DNA of 64,000 nt from Hibiscus mutabilis (GCA_019671005.1 CM033732.1:48597392-48661391), one strand, 5' to 3'. Counted from the first letter of the stretch, positions 47,427 through 60,798 are shown. Translations and numbers: made by a program. The notes: generated by a model not told the origin, from the letters alone.

Positions 47427-47613
47427 TTTTGGTTTTAAAATCCTCGGACCGTGAATGTATCATAAATGAACTGTTTTATAAAATGTTTTACGAATGGATT
47501 TAAAAAAATGTCATGTCACCAAGTTTCATATGTTTATACGTGTGCGGTACTCCAGTGCCAGTTTTAACCAAAATTTTTTTTTACCTTGTGTAGAAAGCCT
47601 GCGTTCATCCGTT

Positions 47614-50600
47614 ATGAGCACCCGTAGAGGCCGTCGACCATCATGTGGGCGTGATCGAGCTGTTAGATTCTCCAGCCTAGTAGATGATGTGGCTGTAAAT
47701 CCTTCTGCCCCTGTAGATCCTCTGGCCCCTATAGATCCCTCTACGCATGTAGCTCCTACAGCCTCAGTGGATCCACCACCCGTCTCTAGTATTGGTATGA
47801 CGATTTCAGTCAGAGGAGCATCAAAGTCGAGTTCTGAGTCAACGATATTGACTGATGAGGCACTTAGTAGGCAGTTCATGCAATTGATCCAAAGCATGGT
47901 TAGAGCGGCTGACACTATACCTGAGGTGCCCATATCGCAGACTCTAATTTTGAAAGGAGCCATGATATTCGAGGGCGCTACTGGAGGTGCCCCATCGAAG
48001 GTCGATGAGTGGCTCAGTGATTTGGAGAGGCGCATGGATTTGTTGGGCCTTGATTCATCCAGGCGATATTTGGGGGCTTTATCTATGCTCTACGGGAATA
48101 CATACAACTGGTGGGAGTCAGTGATTAGTAGCGTCCCTGCTACACGTTTGACCTGAGAGTTCTTCAAAGAATTCTTCAAGAGTCGCTTTATCAGATAGCG
48201 ATATTTGAGGGAGATGCGAGAGTTGTTCAATAATCTGAAACAAGGAGATATGACTGTATCTGAGCACGAGACAAAGTTTTTGAAGCTTTTGAAATTTGGT
48301 TCAAATTTGGTCACCTCTGAGAAAAAAAGTGTCGTAAGTTCGATATTGGTCTCAGGCATGATTTGTGTGAGAAGATCATCGCCTTTCAGGATGAGGTATT
48401 TAATACAGTGGTAGGGCGGGCGAAAGATCTAGAGGAGGTTGAGGTGATGACTGTTGGTAGTGATAGAGCAGATCGTGAGCAGTATAGAAGGCCTTCAGGT
48501 TCTGAGTCTTCAGCACGCCCCGATAAGCGGGTTCGTACTACAGCTCCTCAGAGGAGTACTTCAGGTACTAAGCCTACAGTCCCACAGCCTCTTGCAGCTA
48601 GTAGAGGTGGTTCATTAGGTTTCTTGCAGCCCAATCCTTGTGAGCATTGTGGAAATTGGCATAGAGGAGAGTGTGGGGAGATGTCAGGTGTCTGCTTTCG
48701 ATGTGGGTCCAAAGATCATTTCAAGAAGGATTGCCCTCATCCATCTCCTGTGGCTCGAGCTTCTCCCCAGACCCCCGCGCACTCGCATACATCTATACAG
48801 ACTCCGGTCATGGGGCATCATCAGAGTAAGGCTTATGGTTCTGCTGCTAGGTCTGATAGCAGAGGTAAAGCACACCATAGTGGAGGACCAGTTATGTCTG
48901 AGACCAGGCAGCCTGTGCTTGTTTATGCTACCCGGCGTCGTGATAACAGAGATGAGCCCGATGTCATTGCAGGTACTTTTGCCATCTTTTCTGTTCCATA
49001 TTTTGCATTGCTTGACAATGGCTCCACCTATTCCTATGTGTCCAAATCTGTATCTCGAGACCTCCAGATTCCGGTTGAGACCACAAAGAGTGCAGTTATC
49101 ATCATGAGCCCTGTGGGTCAATCAGTGGTTGTGAATAAAGTTTATCGGCGATGCCTTTTTGAAGCCCAAGGTGAAATTTTCCTAGATGATATGATGGTGC
49201 TACCTTTAGAAGAATTTAACTTGATTCTAGGTATGGATTGGTTGACTGAGCACCACGTTAGTCTGGACTGTGAGTTTAAAAGAACAACTTTAAAGACTTC
49301 TGATGATAGGATAGTGGTTCTTGTAGGAGAAAGACGTGGGTATCTGTCCAATGTAGTATCTGCCTTGACTGTTGATAGAATGATCCGAAAAGGGTACGAG
49401 ACCTTTATTGCCTGTATTAATACAAATGGGTCTTTATCAAAAATTAAGGAAATACCTATAGTAAAGGAGTTTTCTGATGTGATTCCTAAAGAGTTACCTG
49501 GTTTGCCATCGGATAGAGATATGGAGTTTGAGATTGAAACTTATTCGGGATCTACACCAGTTTCTATGAACCCCTACCGTATGGCTCCCAAGTAGCTTAA
49601 GGAGCTGAAGGTTCAATTGCAAGAGCTTCTCGACAGAGGTTTTATTCGACCTAGCTCTTCACCCTGGGGAGCTCCAGTCCTATTCGTTAAGAAGAATGAT
49701 AGGTCACTACGGTTATGCATTAATTATCGGAAGTTAAACAAGTTGACCGTAAAGAATAAATATCATCTACCTAAGATTGATGATTTGTTCGATCAATTTC
49801 GGGGAACCTCGGTTTTCTCAAAAATTGATCTTCGATTCGGGTACTACCAACTGAAGATAAAAGGGACAGATGTTACGAAGACGTCTATCCGCACCAGATA
49901 CAAGCATTATGAGTTCCTAGTTATGCCTTTCGGTTTGACTAATGCCCCTACTGCCTTTATGAATTTGATGAATCGTGTATTTCGGCCCTATTTGGATCAG
50001 TTTGTGGTGGTATTTATTGATGATATCTTGGTTTATTCTCGGACTGAGGCAGAGCATGTTGAGCATTTGAGGATTGTTTTGCAGACTCTTAAGGAGCATC
50101 GATTATATGTTAAGCTGAGTAAGTGTGAATTTTGGCTCAATGAAGTGACTTTTCTCGGGCATGTGGTTTCTACTCGAGGTATTCAAATTGATCCGAGCAA
50201 GATCGAGGCCATTGTGAGTTAGAAGCAACCCAAGAACATATAAAAGATTCGTAGTTTATTGGGTTTAGCCAGGTATTACAGACGCTTTGTCGAGGGTTTC
50301 TCTATCATTGCCGCCCCTCTGACAAAGCTGTTGAGGAAGAGCGTACCCTTTGTTTGGTCTGATGCTCAGTAGGAGAGTTTTGAGAAATTGAAGACAGGCC
50401 TAACACAAGCTTCAGTTTTGACCCAACCTGAGTTAGGGAAGGATTTTACAGTTTATAGTGATGCATCACATTTTGGACTTGGTTGTATTTTGATGCAATA
50501 TGGGAAGGTGATTTCTTATGCGTCACGCCAGTTGAGACCGCACGAATGTAATTATCATACTCATGATTTGGAATTAGCTGTTGTGGTTTTTGCATTAAAG

Positions 50601-51380
50601 ATTTGGAGGCATTATCTATACGGAGAGAAGTGTTATATCTATACTGATCACAAGAGTCTGAAGCATCTTCTTACACAGAAAGAGCTTAATATCAGACAGC
50701 GGCATTAGTTAGAGCTTCTTAAAGATTATGACTGTAAGATTGAGTACCACTCGGGGAAAGCTAACGTGGTTGCAGATACTTTGAGTCGCAAGGCCATTTC
50801 AGATCTGAGATCACTTTTTGCCAGGATGAGTATTTTTTATGGCAGTTTGTTGGCTGAGTTACAAGTTAAACCGACCTTGGTCGAGGAGATTAAGGCCAAG
50901 CAACTTCTGGACAGTTCTTTACTCCCTATTATGCAGCAGGTTGAACAGGGATCTATATCTGTGTATGCTTTTGATTAGGACGGGGTTCTGTGCTTCAAGG
51001 GTCGTTATTGTGTACCTGACGACGCCGAGTTGAAGCAAACCATTCTTAGTGAGGCTCACAGTAGCCCTTATGCTATACATCCCGGTGGGGATAAGATGTA
51101 CCAGAATTTAAAACAGAGATACTGTTGGGTTGGTATGAAGAAGGATATATCGGATTATGTGGCTAGATGTCTGACTTGTCAGCAGGTTAAGGCAGAACAT
51201 CAACATCCCCTGGTTGAGTTTACTTATAATAATAGTTACCAGGCGAGCATCCGCATGGCACCGTATGAGGCTTTGTATGGTCCTAAGTGTCGTACCCCTA
51301 TCTGCTGGACAGAGTTGTATGATAGAAAGACTTAGGGTCCAAACTTGTCGTATGAGGAGGAGCCTGTACAGATCTTGGAT
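47614..51380 (+). pseudogene. gypsy gag-pol, broken
   Basis: Gag opens MSTRRGRRPSC at 47614. The capsid-like region (MIFEGATGGAPSKVDEWL) ends in TGA at 48154, where Trp-type codons are usual, and a frameshift near 48315 follows. 48363-49595 holds the zinc knuckle CFRCGSKDHFKKDC and the protease site as LLDNGSTYS (family LxDSGS/T, so Asn after the catalytic Asp). RT is 49617-50222 (FIDDILVYS). RNase H is 50388-50708 (YSDASHFGLG, ELAVV, TDHKSLK). The integrase HHCC finger is at 51030-51200; the D,D,E core is absent. Most stops are TAG where the family has Trp or Gln, a pattern of deaminated methylcytosine. Confidence 0.92.
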
Positions 51381-52472
51381 TTTGAGTTATAGGTCAGGGG
51401 ATTCGAACCCGTGACCTGTGGCTTATGGACCCTTCACCCAGCCAATTGAGGTAAACAACTCTTAATGTTAGTTTTCCCAAAAGTTTGTTTTAAACTAAAA
51501 GTTATTTATTCCCTTATAACCCTGATTCGTTTTCATAAGATCTAGCACTGCCGCAGATCGTAGCGAGGAAGGTGCTCGTTAGATTCGACCAGCTTTTGAG
51601 GTGTGTTTCTTGTGTGCTAAATTTACCGTTTTATATGAATTGTTGAAATGATTTTCTGAATTGATCGTGATATGTTTTCCTGAAATATTATATGTATATA
51701 TGTTTGTTTTGATAGCATGCTCTCTATTTAATGTCTGCTAAAATGTATACCTAACAAGTGGTTCCTGATATTATTGTTTATTGCATAAACTGTTTACTTG
51801 GGGTTACTGGAAAGTGATTGGAGATCCTCAGGTACAACCCTGATCCAGATGTGCCTCCAGTTAGGCTTTGTGCCTCCAGCTAGGCTTTGTGCCTCCAGTT
51901 ATGCCTCCTACGCTTTCGAGCCTATGACCAACCTCCAGTTAGGCCTCATATGCCTTCGGGTCTAGGACCAACCTCTAGTATGGGTAAAACATATTTTGGT
52001 ATTCGGTTGGAGGGTAGCTAGGTTTAATTGAAAACTTTGGTTGCCCTATAGCATGTTTTACTGATATAATTTTATAATTAATTGATCTGTTTTAAATATT
52101 CTTGTTATGCACATGTTGGGACACACTAAGTCTCTAGCTCACACCTTAACCCCTTTATTTTCAGATATCTTTTTGGGATAGGCTACCGGACCTGACACTT
52201 GGAGGATCGACATATTTTGTACTCGTCTTGTTGTAATATTTCTATCTTCTAGATTGTCTTAATTTCGGTGACATATGCCTATATTTTGTTACAATATGTT
52301 TTATTATAATGCACTACGAGATTTACGATATAATATCATTTAATATGGTTATTTTGGTTAACTAATTTGACTTATCCTTGATTTAACTATTATTTTTAAA
52401 GAATCTTCTAGATTCGAAAATTTTGATAAATAATGTAATCTTTTAGATTCATAGGTCACTCTAGGGGTTACA
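51374..52472 (+). repeat. 3' LTR of gypsy element, 5'-truncated
   Basis: Aligns with the 5' LTR from its position ~20 (TTTTGA..AGG) onward; the first TGTAACACTTAATTT is replaced by pol sequence. An extra triplicated GTGCCTCCAG(T/C)TAGGCTTT unit near 51852-51900 is not in the 5' LTR. Confidence 0.88.
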
Positions 52473-52636
52473 CTATTATTATTTTTAGGAACTATAATTG
52501 TTGAATTAACTTAAGATGTGAGACGTATTTGCTGTAATTGCAAAATTTGTCTCTATTTTTGGTTGCATATTATAGCTTCAAGTTTGGATTTTCTTCGTGG
52601 TTAGGGCTAGTTTGGATTAGGGGAAATCTGGGTTTG

Positions 52637-52655
52637 TGGGGGGGGGGGGGGTGGG
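52637..52655. repeat. poly-G tract
   Basis: TGTG followed by 12 or more G and TGGG in the NLP 5' region; prone to length error and able to form G-quadruplex-like structure. Confidence 0.8.
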
Positions 52656-52843
52656 AATTGAGGTTGTTTGAAGAAGTGGGAAAATAGATGAACTTGTTGG
52701 GGGAATTCCTGGGTTTTGCGAAACATATGTGGAAAATATTCAGGGTCGAATCATCCGATTGAGTGAAAGCTTTTTCATAGAACTCTAACGTTTGCTGATT
52801 TTTGCTGGAAGTTGTTTTGGTTTGTTCTTGTGGAAAAAGGGAG

Positions 52844-55800
52844 ATGGAGTACCCCTTTTCGTATAGAGAAAAGGGGAATTGTTATTGGGTTCCTCAGAGG
52901 ATAGAGGGTGGCGAACAACCGGGTGGCAATGCCCGGAATTTGCTTTCTGGGGATCCTTTTAACTTCTCAGACCCCATGAACTTGGATAATGCCAGTTGGT
53001 GTAGTAGCACTGCAGCTACGGATCAGATGTTTGCCTCATTTTGTTTCTTCCTTTCCATCCATGCCGCTTGGGTCTTTTGATTCATTAAATGTTACAGGAC
53101 AAAGTTCTGGTACATTTGTTGAATCTGGTGATGCATTAAGTGGAATGGATAGTTCCTATTATAGTGCAGACAGAACGGTGTTCCGGCAAACAGATGCACA
53201 CTTTGGTAATCCATTAGATTTCACAGGTGTAGAAGTTGGTACTAACCGACATCATGACAGTAATAGGCAATCTAATAGTTCAGATTCGGCCAATTTGTTA
53301 GTTCTATGCCAATTGGACAGTCAATAGATGAGAAGATGCTTAGAGCACTGTCCTTGTTTACGGAGTTAACTGGAGAGGGCATTTTGGCACAAGTTTGGGT
53401 TCCAATTAAGCATGGAGATCAGTATGTGCTGTCCACCTCGGATCAGCCGTACTTATTAGACCAGATGCTTTTGGGTTATCGTGAAGTATCAAGGACATAT
53501 ACCTTCTCTGCAGAACTGAAACCAGGTTCCTTCCCGGGGCTTCCTGGTCGTGTTTTTATCTCTAGGGTTCCTGAGTGGGCTTCCAATGTAATCCATTACA
53601 GTAAAGCTGTGTATTTGCGGATTACAGATGCCGTCAATCACGAAATCCGTGGTTCTATTGCCTTACCAGTTTTTGAACCTCACGAGATGTCTTGTTGTGC
53701 CGTGCTGGAACTTGTGACTACAAAATAGAAAACCAATTTTGATTCAGAAATGGACCATGTCTGCCGTGCTCTCGAGGTTAGTATCTATTATTTCTGTTTC
53801 TGTGGTAATTAAAGCTAGTGTTTTGGGGTCTGAAATGAATGAATATACTCTTCCTATTCTGTAACACCCGAAATATATCAATGTCATTGGCCTAGCTACC
53901 TTATTGACATGTTTGAACTTAAACACTTTGCAAGGGATGACATAAAGAAGAGGTAAAAAGAGGTAAAAATTTTTTTTGAGTAACACTAAGAATTTGGAAA
54001 TTGTGACGTGCGCCGCAAAATTTAACCTTTTTTATAGAACTCCAAAATCGTGCATTCACACTAAAATTAAGCAGAATATTTGGATTAACAAGGTTAAAAT
54101 TGAAAAAAAAAATTGTAGCTAACATCATCATTTAGGTGCTATGCTACTCTCCTATGCTGAATGTTTTGGTTATAAATGTTTGAACAATGAGATTCTCAGC
54201 TGTATCTTAAGATTATTATGGCTGTTATCATGAAATGTGTTTTGATCTCTATCATCTGCAGGCTGTGAATTTAAGGACCCTTGCTCGTCCTCGATTTCTT
54301 CCACAGGTATGTTAAAATACTCATATGTGTTTCATGTTGGTTGTTTCAGAACTATGGTTTTTATATGTATATGTATACGTTATGTACATATGTATGCATA
54401 TGCATATCTGAATATGTAATGTGGTACTGTTGATTTTTTATAAGACCTCTTTCACATTTTCCCAGTGCCTCTCAAGGAATCAGAGAGCTGCTTTAGCTGA
54501 AATAACCGATGTTTTGCATGTGCTATGTCACGTGCATAGCTTGAATTTGGCTCTAACATGGATTCCTTGTAATTACATTGGGGAAGCTGAGGATGAATTT
54601 ATAAAAGTGCGTGTTAGAGAGCAATAAGGGTTGGCATGGGAAGTGTGTTTTATGCATAGAAGATACAGCCTGTTACGCTAATGAAACAGAGACAAAAAAT
54701 TTCGTGCATGCATGTGTGGAACATTATCTCGAAGAAGGACAAGGTGTTGCTGGAAAAGCGCTTCAATCAAATCTTCTGTTCTTCTATGCAGATGTGAAGA
54801 CGTATGACGTAAGTGATTATCCACTCGTCCACATGCACGTAAGTTTAACCTGACTGCTGCAGTTGCAATCCGGCTGAGGAGCACCTACACTGGTGACGAT
54901 GATTATATATTAGAGTTTTTTCTTCCTATTAACATGAAAGGGAGTTCTGAACAGCAGCTCTTGTTGAACAACCTATCAGGCACCTTGCAGCGAATCTGTA
55001 GGACATTGAGAACAGTTCCAGATGCAGAAATTTTTGGCTAACGGTCAAAAGTCGAGTTTCAGAGGGTAACAGTCCCAACCTTCCCCTCAATGTCTATGTC
55101 TCAGAGGAGCTCGGAAATGGCATTACCTGCTGATGGTGACATGAACTCCAGCCATAACACTCCCTTGAATGAATGTAATTCAAGTGATGCAAAGGGAATT
55201 GATGGCCCTCCTGAAATGGTTTTTTGTTGAACACTTTTCCCTTTTAATGAATGACTTGGGAACTAGAATTATCGAACACATAACTGTAGAATTCCTGGAA
55301 TTTTATTTCAGTGATAAACTGAGACCAAGCAATTTTATGATATATATTTACACACAACATATATACTTTGTTTGGTATTTACTTTATGTTGTTAAATAAT
55401 GTCTTAGTATCTACTTTATAGGCAATCAATGAACTGTTTACGCAGAAGAGAAGTACAGCAGAAAAAAATGTGAGCTTTAGTGTTCTTCAGCAGTATTTCT
55501 CTGGGAGTCTGAAGCATGCTGCAAAAAGCATTGGTGGTAAGCTTCGATGTTACGTTTCTATATGCATTGCATGGTCATTATATACTTGGATCTGTTTCAG
55601 GTTTCTGTAAATTTGTTTCTGTGTTCGTTGTTGACTTTTTATATAAAATTGTACTTATCTCACTTGTGCAGAGAAACTATCTTCATAGAAGCATCAAATT
55701 TAAGTTGATTTATATTTTCTATGAGATTGTGATCCAACTTGATTCACTGAGATTGTTCTTTCTAAGTTCATAACATCTAGACTTTTTAGAAACTGTATGA

Positions 55801-56907
55801 ACTAAGATTTTGAACATAGAATTTTTATGTAGTTCGAGAATTTTTCGAATCCAATGTATTCTTGGCTCAATCCAAGGGAAGAATGTGATTTGAAACTTGT
55901 TCTTGCTGCAGATTTTTATCTTGATTGACCTTTAAATTTCCTGCTGCGTGTAGTTTGCCTCACTACGCCGAAAAGGATATGCAAACAACATGGTATCTCA
56001 AGATGGCCATCTCGCAAGATTAACAAGGTGAATCGATCATTAAAAAAAATACAAAACTGTTCTCGACTCTGTACAAGGGGTTGATGGAGGATTGAAGTTC
56101 GACCCTACCAAAGGAGAGCTAGTGGCAGCAGGTGCCATTATACAAGAACATAAAACACTATTGTTCTCCCACAGAAACCTTCACATCGGGTTATCCAAAG
56201 GTGTCAATCAAGAGAAACTATCAGCACCTCTTGCATCTTGCCTTGATGGACAGGAATCAGTGGTTAAGTTGGATGGGAATGAGGGTTCCTTTGGTGGACG
56301 CAACGGAGAAGCTGCTAGGAGTGTGCTCATTCCAAGTATCTGTCAAGACTGAAAGCAAACGAGTGGTCCTTTAATTGATTGTAGTGAGGACTCTAAGTCA
56401 GTTGCTGTAGATGCAGGATCATTTCCGGCAGCTAGCGGTGGCGCTGTATCTTGGATTTGTCCTGAAAATGCAATTTTGGGTTTGTCTTTCCGCCAAGGAG
56501 ACAATAGGTGGGGCCTGAACAAGGGGAATCTGAAAGTAGAGATCCCTGACTGCCACTTCGTGTCTCGGAGCTCAAACTTTTTGGCTGGTCCTGGGTGCTT
56601 CCAACTATATGAACAAGTTGCAAAAAGGTTCAAAATTCAAAACGGGACGTTCCAGCTCAACCATTTGGATGATGAAGAGGAATGGGTAATGTTGGTTAGT
56701 GACTCGGATTTACACGAGTGCCTGGAAATGTTGGAGTATGTCGGATCCCAAAGCGTCAAGTTTCACTTCGAGATATACCTTGTGCTATGGGCAGTTCTAG
56801 CAGTAACTTCTTTTTGTCCCGAGGCTTGTAACAGATATGCCAATGCTCATCGGCAATCAATCATCGGCCTTCGTAGTAATTTCTCTAACACGATTCAGGT
56901 TATGTAG
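52844..56907 (+). pseudogene. NIN-like protein (NLP6/7-type) transcription factor, decayed
   Basis: NLPs are RWP-RK transcription factors that drive nitrate responses. Exon 1 runs 52844-53776 from MEYPFSYREKG, with frameshifts near 53040 and 53300 and TAG at 53726 (Glu expected). Exon 2 is 54262-54306 (AVNLRTLARPRFLPQ). Exon 3 is 54466 to about 55218, the GAF-like nitrate-binding region (AALAEITDVLHVLCHVHSL, then VHACVEHYLEEGQGVAGKAL), with frameshifts near 54618 and 54840 and a TAA at 55040. Exon 4 is 55422-55536 (FSVLQQYFSGSLKHAAKSI). Exon 5 starts at 55954: ICKQHGISRWPSRKINKVNR is the RWP-RK core, followed by a frameshift at about 56050. The PB1 domain lies at 56580-56760 (OPCA part DDEEEWVMLVSDSDLHECL). 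Exon order and splice sites are conserved, so it is a duplicated gene that decayed in place, not a processed copy. The gypsy element sits in its 5' region. Confidence 0.9.
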
Positions 56908-57420
56908 AGGGAAAATGCAAATGAAACTTATCAAGATAATGACTGCTTAGTTTGAAGCTGCTTTTTTTTCGATCTTACACCATTGTTACTGCTTCAGATC
57001 AAGGAAGAAGGGTGAAGAAGATGTGAGCATATATTATAGTTAGTTTTATAGGGCTGTTTATGATAGGAGGGAGCAATAGAAATAGGATCCTGGTTATAGT
57101 CTATGTTAATGGAGTTCTCATTTTCATGAAATATAATATCCGTATCCGATGTTTGTATCTAAGACATAAATACAGGGTATGCTTATCCTAATATATGAAA
57201 AATCTTACATTTACGCCTGACGCATACACTTTCATTCAACGTCTATAGATTATAACTTTAGTTTTCACTACCGGCATTTATGATTTATCCAAATCCGAGT
57301 ATCTATAGTAACTTTCTGTCGAGCTCAAGCTCCGCTTATTTTGAAAACTCAAGGCTTGAAGCTGAGTTCGAGTTGAATTGCAATGCTACCCTTCCTCAAT
57401 TCATTCCTTTAGTAACTCAC

Positions 57421-60400
57421 TCACAATTGGTACATGTGGAAAAGAAATAGAATGTTTCCGAATTCTAAATGAATATGAGGCAGTATATAGCTCTCAACTT
57501 TACAAAATTTTGATAAGTTAAGCACATCGCTCAGATGGTGACCAGATTGGCAATAAGTTAAGCAAAGATGATCAAACTTTACCACTCCCAAGCAATTACT
57601 TTTCTGTACAATGAATCGGTAAAGCTGTATGATTGTTTCGATCGATGCTCCTTGTAAGCCAAGCCACATCTCGAGTTCAATAAATAAACACAGATCCAGT
57701 AGAAAACCTGTGCCGAATGCGGATATAATCTTTCCGACAAAATAAGGGAGATCAAAATGTGCTCCCATCAACTCCTTTTTGATGTCACTGCGGTCTGCAG
57801 CAAAAAAATGACAGTTTACATCTCAACATCAAAGGTTTGGTTGATAAAATATGGGCCGACAGTCTAGACAAAATTGAAGAGTAAAAAAACCAAGAAGTCA
57901 TACACCAGAATAAGCATGGATAAGAAATATACCTCTTTGGAACACAAGGCATAAGTTCCTTGAGTGTTTCGAAAAGATGATCTCCGTCATCTTCCTCGGA
58001 TAATTTCTGCTTTTCTGCGCAAATAGTGGAAACAAAGAACATGTAATTCACTATCACATAAGCAGCAACTAAGCAAATCCATTTGCTTTAATGTTCATTA
58101 TCCACTCATCACCCAATAATCTAACACATTAGAAATTTAGAACCTGGTTGCCTACGTAATTTCCTACAATTTGCACTAAATGCATCCAACATTAGTCTCA
58201 AAGTTATTCATGTCACAATCCTGCATCAGTACTGTAAAGTTAAATATAGCATTGATGTCAATGTAGCTATAAGAATCGCTTGTTAGCCAATATGCTCGTA
58301 TTAGCAACAGTTTTCGAAAAAATTTGGCCAATAAAATACATGGTTCCTAAGGCTCAACTGAGGGGGGAGAACAGAAGTTCGATACCTTGAGTATGTTGTT
58401 GAGTTGAAGAGTCACCTACGAGATACAAGTTATCACTCCAATCTAAATCCATGTCCTGCTCCTTAGCAAACTTTTCCAGTAACCGACCAATTAGATTGTG
58501 GGCAACCAAACTTGCTTCATCACATGCTTCTTGGATTGCAAGATATCGGTTTCTATGAGTGCTTGTTTTGTTGTCCACAAACGTTTCGTTCCCTATTGAA
58601 AGTTAGATGAAATGGTCGATGCGTTTTCTGGATCCACTCCAATGTTCTGTTCAACCTCATCTCTCTCAACTGAAGGGCAATTTCTGTTCTTTGATGCATG
58701 CGATTTGACCATGTTCTTTAGTTTGTTTATATCTTTGCTACTTTTGTCATTACTGAGCTAATTTCTGGCTCCATTTCACGTTCTGTATAACCTCATCTCT
58801 CTCAATTGAATCGACAGAATAGGACATACAACTCTCTAAGTCCTTATTCATCATTTTGCCATCATTGCCATAATTACCAGTATCCTCAATACAACTATCA
58901 TCATCACTTTCTTCTAATTCTTCCTCGTATGCATCAGCAAATTCCTCATCTAACTCGTGATCAGGAAGCAAGTCCCAAAAAATTTGTTTCATCTCAGCAC
59001 TCACAGTCAGTATACATTCAACCTCTTCTTCGATTTCATCTTTTACGAAGCATCCTTGGGGCAAAGTTCTGGAATCCTTGTTAATAACAGAAAGTGCTTC
59101 TAATAAACACTTGGGAATCGTATCCATCTCACTGCACTAAAATAGGAACTCTGTTAACATGTTTGTAATTGCTCCTCTTAAAGAACGAGTTGCTATTTCA
59201 ACATTTGGATCCAACACGAGCTTTAAGGCTTTCAGCTCTGGGAATCTAGCCTTGAGTCCAAATAGCCCTCACAATATCATTCTGCAAGCTTACTATTTCC
59301 GGTGCGAATTGGTGAAAGCTTGTTGCAGAGGTATTTCGACAACCTTAGTCAGCTTTAGTGACAAGTCTGCCACCGCCAAAGCTTTAGCTAATGGTTCTTG
59401 TAGTTTCCCCACTTCATCAAAATCCACAAGCATCTTTCTAGCTGTTTTACTCACTTTTTGAATTAGACGATTCCGTTTCTGACCCCGTTCAGTAGTCTTT
59501 AACTCGGGCATAGATTTGACACATCTAAGCTTCCTGTCCATTGCAACCAAGGTCTGCAAAGGCAAATCCTCTAACCCATCCAGCACATGGATTGCAGCAG
59601 CATGATGAAACTGAGATGTTGGAGTCATTGATTTCATAGCATTGCTCCGAAATATTGAGGATCATTGAGAATTTTATATAGCTGCATAATATCGGTCTTC
59701 TTCTCGTGATAATGACCTTCACTGCTCAAAAACTTCGGCGAAGATTCCATAATAACTTTTTTCATTTTGCACCGTGTTTTCTCAAACTTCCCTAAGCCCC
59801 CTGAAAGTATCTTAACAATTTGTTGAAGCCCATCATTAATCAAAGCATCGAGACATGAGAAAAGGACACCCTTTAACTTTGGTGCATCAAATGATTCGGC
59901 GCTATCTTCAATTACATGATTTCCTCTTTTGAAATTGCTTGCTCCAAAGGCATTTTCAACATGTGCTTTAACAGTCTCATAGAACATCTGCAAAATACAC
60001 AACAGTAACAACATTTGCAAATGAAAAACACATATTTAAGGTAGCAAATTATAGACAGTAAACAATACGAGATTCACTGTTATCATACAATGTTGCATTA
60101 ACTTACATCATCATCCCTCAGAAAAGATTCAGGCAAAGTCCTGCAAGACAGAACCAAATACAAACGGATTAAAAATTAACCATTACAGCAAAGAAAAACA
60201 ATAACAAATATAAATACAAGTAAAGCTCCCCTCATGCTTGAACTTAAAAAACTTGGGTTCCTTGAATTGCTTCGTTTTCGACTTGGAAGTCGAAAGTCCC
60301 ATCAACCACCTGCAAAAAGCCTAAATAAGTAGCCGTTTTTCGAGTGCACCAAAAGCTTTTGTTTTTTCTTTAACAATAACAAATGCATTACAATACCATC

Positions 60401-60798
60401 ACTCAAATCAACATTCTAGCATGCAAAACAATCACCCGATTGACTCGAATATCCTTTCCTAGTGAACTTTCTTACTAGAAACAACACAATTACCTTTCAG
60501 ACACATATGAAAAATGCAACGAGAGAAAAAAAAAACAATTTTTAACTAGATGCAAAATAAAAAAATAAAATAAAAAGACCATCGGTACATTTTATATTAC
60601 AAATTACTAACTAATTCTTCAGAACTCTGAAGAATTAAAAAAAATATACTTTTTTTAGAAGAAATCAAAGAGTAATGGACGAGAAAATTTAAGAAAATAG
60701 AAAAAGTGGAAGAACCTTCTTTTGAGATTGAGCAGCTTCTCTTGATGCTTGATTTGCGATAAAAGCTCGATGCAATTTGTTTGATGAAACCTTTCCAT
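57421..60798 (-). pseudogene. plant protein of unknown function, decayed multi-exon gene
   Basis: I do not recognise the family by name. Exons with good sites: 60716-60798 (starts MERFHQTNCIELLSQIK), 60244-60309 (RWLMGLSTSKSKTKQFKEPKFF), 60107-60140 (TLPESFLRDDD), then a long exon from 59987 down to about 58750. Further exons are 58386 to about 58580 (RNRYLAIQEACDEASLVAHN), 57933-58014 (KQKLSEEDDGDHLFETLKEL) and from 57794 down (DRSDIKKELMGAHFDLPYF). The long exon has a one-base loss near 59650, a frame change near 59310, TAG near 59242, another shift near 59220 and TAG near 59140, so no full protein is possible. Content: basic N-terminus, helical middle, very acidic stretch at 58860-58950 (EEELEESDDDS). 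Small duplication at 58648-58675 / 58783-58809. Confidence 0.6.

Larger units (their letters stand above)
46323..52472 (+). mobile_element. Ty3/gypsy chromovirus-like LTR retrotransposon, internally deleted
   Basis: Flanked by the perfect target duplication CTATT (46318-46322, 52473-52477). The 5' LTR 46323-47408 (1086 bp) starts TGTAACAC and ends GGGTTACA. The PBS TGGTATCAGAGC is at 47415-47426. Order gag, protease, RT, RNase H, integrase identifies Ty3/gypsy. The integrase zinc finger runs directly into the C-terminal ..VEFTYNNSYQ block, so the catalytic core is deleted. The chromodomain, polypurine tract and first ~17 bp of the 3' LTR are also gone. Stops at 48154, 48195, 49593, 50220, 50370 and 50706. 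The LTRs differ by several percent plus a ~40-bp length change, so it is older than the complete copia element. Confidence 0.95.

Noticed and set aside
47526..49121. Minus-strand genes in the gypsy element
   Set aside because: Antisense shadows of gag and protease frames.
58806..59084. Plus-strand His/Tyr-rich small protein
   Set aside because: Antisense of the acidic stretch of the minus-strand unknown pseudogene.
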